Of a stretch of 64,000 nt of DNA, positions 62,389 through 64,000 are shown in pieces. The stretch spans positions 675,495 through 739,494 of the forward strand of contig NZ_LMNU01000001.1 of the NCBI RefSeq assembly GCF_001423085.1, read 5' to 3'. This stretch comes from Methylobacterium sp. Leaf125 (GTDB taxonomy: Bacteria > Pseudomonadota > Alphaproteobacteria > Rhizobiales > Beijerinckiaceae). The number at the start of each line of letters is the position of its first letter. The stretch's first letter is position 1. A program made the position numbers and the translations under genes. The notes under the pieces are model-generated. The model made no database searches, was not told where the DNA came from, and saw only the letters and a list, made by a program, of their open reading frames with translations.

Positions 62389-63057
62389 ATGAGCACGCAT
62401 GCGGGCTACAAGGGACCGGCCGACTGCCCCGGAGTGATTCCGGTCTTCCCGCTGCCCGGTGCGCTGCTGTTGCCGCGCGGACAGATGCCGCTGAACATCT
62501 TCGAGCCGCGCTACCTCGCCATGATCGACGATGCCCTGCGCACGGACCGGATCATCGGCATGATCCAGCCCGACGTGGAAGCGGGGTCGTCGCCGATGAC
62601 GCCGAAGCTCTTCCGCGTCGGATGCGCCGGGCGGATCACCCAGTTCGCCGAGACCGGTGACGGGCGCTACCTCATCTCGCTCACTGGCATCGCCCGGTTC
62701 CGGGTGGAGAGCGAACTCGCCACCACCACCCGCTACCGCCGCTGCCAGGTCTCCTACGACGACTTCGCCTCGGATTTCGAGGCGCGCGCGGGCGAGGAGG
62801 CGGTGGACCGCGAGGGCGTGCTCAAGGCCCTGCGCGACTTCGTCGAGGTCAACGACCTGAAGGTCGATTGGGCCGGCATCGAAGAGGCGCCCAACGAAGC
62901 GCTGGTCAACGCCCTCTGCATGATGAGTCCCTTCGGCGCCCGCGAGAAGCAGGCCATGCTGGAGGCGCCGGACCTCAAGACGCGGGCAGAGGTCTTGATT
63001 GCGGTGACCGAAATGGAGTTGGTGCGCGGGTCGGGCTCCGAGCCCACGCTGCAGTAG
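62389..63057 (+). CDS. LON peptidase substrate-binding-domain protein
   Basis: 222 residues. VIPVFPLPGALLLPRGQMPL, NIFEPRYLAMIDDALRTDRI, GCAGRITQFAETGDGRYLIS and LTGIARFRV are the LAN/Lon N-terminal domain; a helical region follows with NEALVNALCMMSPFGAREKQ. There is no ATPase or protease domain, so it is a stand-alone Lon_N protein of unknown role. CAGGGGAACACG precedes the start. Tightly linked with the thioredoxin-TPR gene and the Trm112-like gene, an arrangement common in Rhizobiales. Confidence 0.92.
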   Translation: MSTHAGYKGPADCPGVIPVFPLPGALLLPRGQMPLNIFEPRYLAMIDDALRTDRIIGMIQPDVEAGSSPMTPKLFRVGCAGRITQFAETGDGRYLISLTGIARFRVESELATTTRYRRCQVSYDDFASDFEARAGEEAVDREGVLKALRDFVEVNDLKVDWAGIEEAPNEALVNALCMMSPFGAREKQAMLEAPDLKTRAEVLIAVTEMELVRGSGSEPTLQ

Positions 63058-63084
63058 TTTTCTCCCGCGAAGGATACGCCCCAG

Positions 63085-63291
63085 ATGGCCGATGACACCC
63101 CGAGCCCCGTCGAGGCCACCCGCGTCGACCCCAAGCTCCTCGAGCTCCTCGTCTGCCCGCTGACGAAGAACACCCTCGAGTACGATGCCGGCCGCCAGGA
63201 GCTGGTGAGCCGGTCCGCCCGACTCGCCTACCCGATCCGCGACGGCATCCCGATCATGCTGCCCGAAGAGGCGCGCGCGCTCACCGACTGA
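63085..63291 (+). CDS. Trm112/YcaR-family small protein
   Basis: 68 residues. The family core is [40 protein letters not shown] and LPEEARAL. In eukaryotes and archaea Trm112 activates methyltransferases; the bacterial protein is small and its partners are unclear. Only one of the zinc-ligand cysteines is visible (LLVCPLT; the second C is replaced). It lies 27 bp after the LON-domain gene and 14 bp before the asparaginase gene, likely one operon. Confidence 0.9.
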   Translation: MADDTPSPVEATRVDPKLLELLVCPLTKNTLEYDAGRQELVSRSARLAYPIRDGIPIMLPEEARALTD

Positions 63292-63305
63292 TCGGCCCCG
63301 CCGGC

Positions 63306-64000
63306 ATGACCGACCGCCCGACCGTCGCCATCGTCGCCACCGGCGGCACCATCGCGATGACGCACGATCCCGTCACGGGGGCCCCGGTCCCCGCCCTGAC
63401 GGGGGCCGACCTCGCCGCCGCGGTGCCGCGGCTGTCGGACCTCGCGCGGATCGAGGTCGTGGAATTCGCCAACCTGCCGAGCGCCTATATGGGCCCCGAC
63501 CTCTGGCCCGGCCTCAGCCGCACGGTCGCGGACCTGCTGGCGCGCTCGGACATCGCGGGTGCCATCGTCCTGCACGGCACCGACACCCTCGATCAGACCG
63601 CCTACTTCCTCGACCTGACGCTGGCGAGCGACAAGCCTGTGGTGATGGTGGGCGCCCAGCGCAACGCCTCCGAGGCGGATGCCGACGGTGCGCGCAACCT
63701 CCTGAACGCGGTCCGGCAGATCCTGGCCCAGGGCGCGCGCGAAGATCTGCAGGGGCTGGGCGTGACGGTGACGCTCAACCACAACATCAACGCCGCCCGC
63801 GAGGTGCGGAAGTCCCACACCAACAACGTCGAGACCTTCAATTCCGGCGAGGCCGGCTTCCTCGGCCAGGTGGACGAGGACCGGGTCGTGTTCGCCCGCA
63901 AGTCCCTGCGGCGCCAGACCCTGCCGCTCCCCGCGCGGCTCGCCCGGGTCGAGCTCGTGGCGATGGCGGCCGGCACCGACGGGCGCCAGCTCCGTCACGC
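63306..64000 (+). CDS. Asparaginase, cytoplasmic type (cut by window end)
   Basis: The first about 231 residues of an asparaginase/glutaminase-family enzyme; the frame stays open to the last base. Both active-site motifs are intact: [16 protein letters not shown] (nucleophile T15) and IVLHGTDTLDQTAYFLDLTL (T92-D93). No signal peptide is present, unlike the ansB product at 11282-12394, so this copy should be cytoplasmic. EVRKSHTNNVETFNSGEAGF is also family-typical. It follows the Trm112-like gene by 14 bp. Confidence 0.9.
   Translation, partial: MTDRPTVAIVATGGTIAMTHDPVTGAPVPALTGADLAAAVPRLSDLARIEVVEFANLPSAYMGPDLWPGLSRTVADLLARSDIAGAIVLHGTDTLDQTAYFLDLTLASDKPVVMVGAQRNASEADADGARNLLNAVRQILAQGAREDLQGLGVTVTLNHNINAAREVRKSHTNNVETFNSGEAGFLGQVDEDRVVFARKSLRRQTLPLPARLARVELVAMAAGTDGRQLRH

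Overview
The window is chromosomal DNA from a very GC-rich alphaproteobacterium of the order Hyphomicrobiales, most likely Methylobacterium or Methylorubrum. The inference rests on the gene content: GcrA, a NepR-like anti-sigma factor, CcrM-type GANTC sites, an alphaproteobacterial SOS box, accessory proteins of PQQ quinoproteins, and a Rhizobiales-style murG-murC-murB-ddl-ftsQ-ftsA-ftsZ-lpxC order. I saw no rRNA, tRNA, insertion sequence, prophage or CRISPR array. Most very long antisense reading frames are GC-rich shadows and are left out.

Layout. 1-2.4 kb: SWIB-domain protein, small membrane proteins, a PRC-barrel protein. 2.4-5.75 kb: a sensory module made of a LuxR-type response regulator facing a FIST-domain sensor translationally coupled to a hybrid histidine kinase (NosP/NahK/ErdR-like). 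6-11 kb: a fused acyl-CoA transferase, LysR regulator, short-chain dehydrogenase and bestrophin-like channel. 11.3-13.6 kb: periplasmic L-asparaginase with a divergent LysR regulator. 14.5-17.5 kb: a TonB-dependent siderophore receptor and panB. 18-21.3 kb: three accessory proteins of periplasmic quinoprotein systems (CXXCW rhodanese-like protein, SoxYZ fusion, SoxH-type metallohydrolase) with a divergent TetR regulator and a clear inverted-repeat operator, but no quinoprotein dehydrogenase alongside. 21.3-24.1 kb: a COG0523 GTPase behind a Zur-like box, and a chemoreceptor.

24.6-39.7 kb is the distal half of the division and cell wall cluster: ftsW, murG, murC, murB, ddl, ftsQ, ftsA, ftsZ, lpxC, followed by bamD and recN. 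Two accessory insertions sit inside it: a degenerate DUF559 endonuclease-like gene between murC and murB, and an AbrB/PemK toxin-antitoxin pair between murB and ddl. 39.8-42 kb holds a NepR-like small protein, gcrA and phosphoglycolate phosphatase. 42-56.5 kb: DUF4142 protein, polA, a decayed HepT/MNT toxin-antitoxin pair, a YihY-family membrane protein, a Kef/YbaL-type antiporter, a DNA-repair group (DUF4130-UdgX fusion, its partner radical SAM protein with a perfect GTTC-N7-GTTC SOS box, and recX), a TAXI-type binding protein and a Tat-exported Gfo/Idh/MocA oxidoreductase. 56.7-64 kb: PilZ protein, PAP2 phosphatase, 2'-5' RNA ligase-like protein, AlgX-like SGNH protein, glutathionyl-hydroquinone reductase-like transferase, a secreted protein, a thioredoxin-TPR protein, a LON substrate-binding-domain protein, a Trm112-like protein, and a second, cytoplasmic asparaginase cut off by the window end.

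The best leads are the SOS-box-controlled radical SAM/UdgX operon, the orphan quinoprotein relay cluster under a TetR operator, the FIST/hybrid kinase/LuxR module, and accessory or decaying genes lodged in an otherwise core cell wall operon. All family assignments come from reading the translated sequence; no database search was run.
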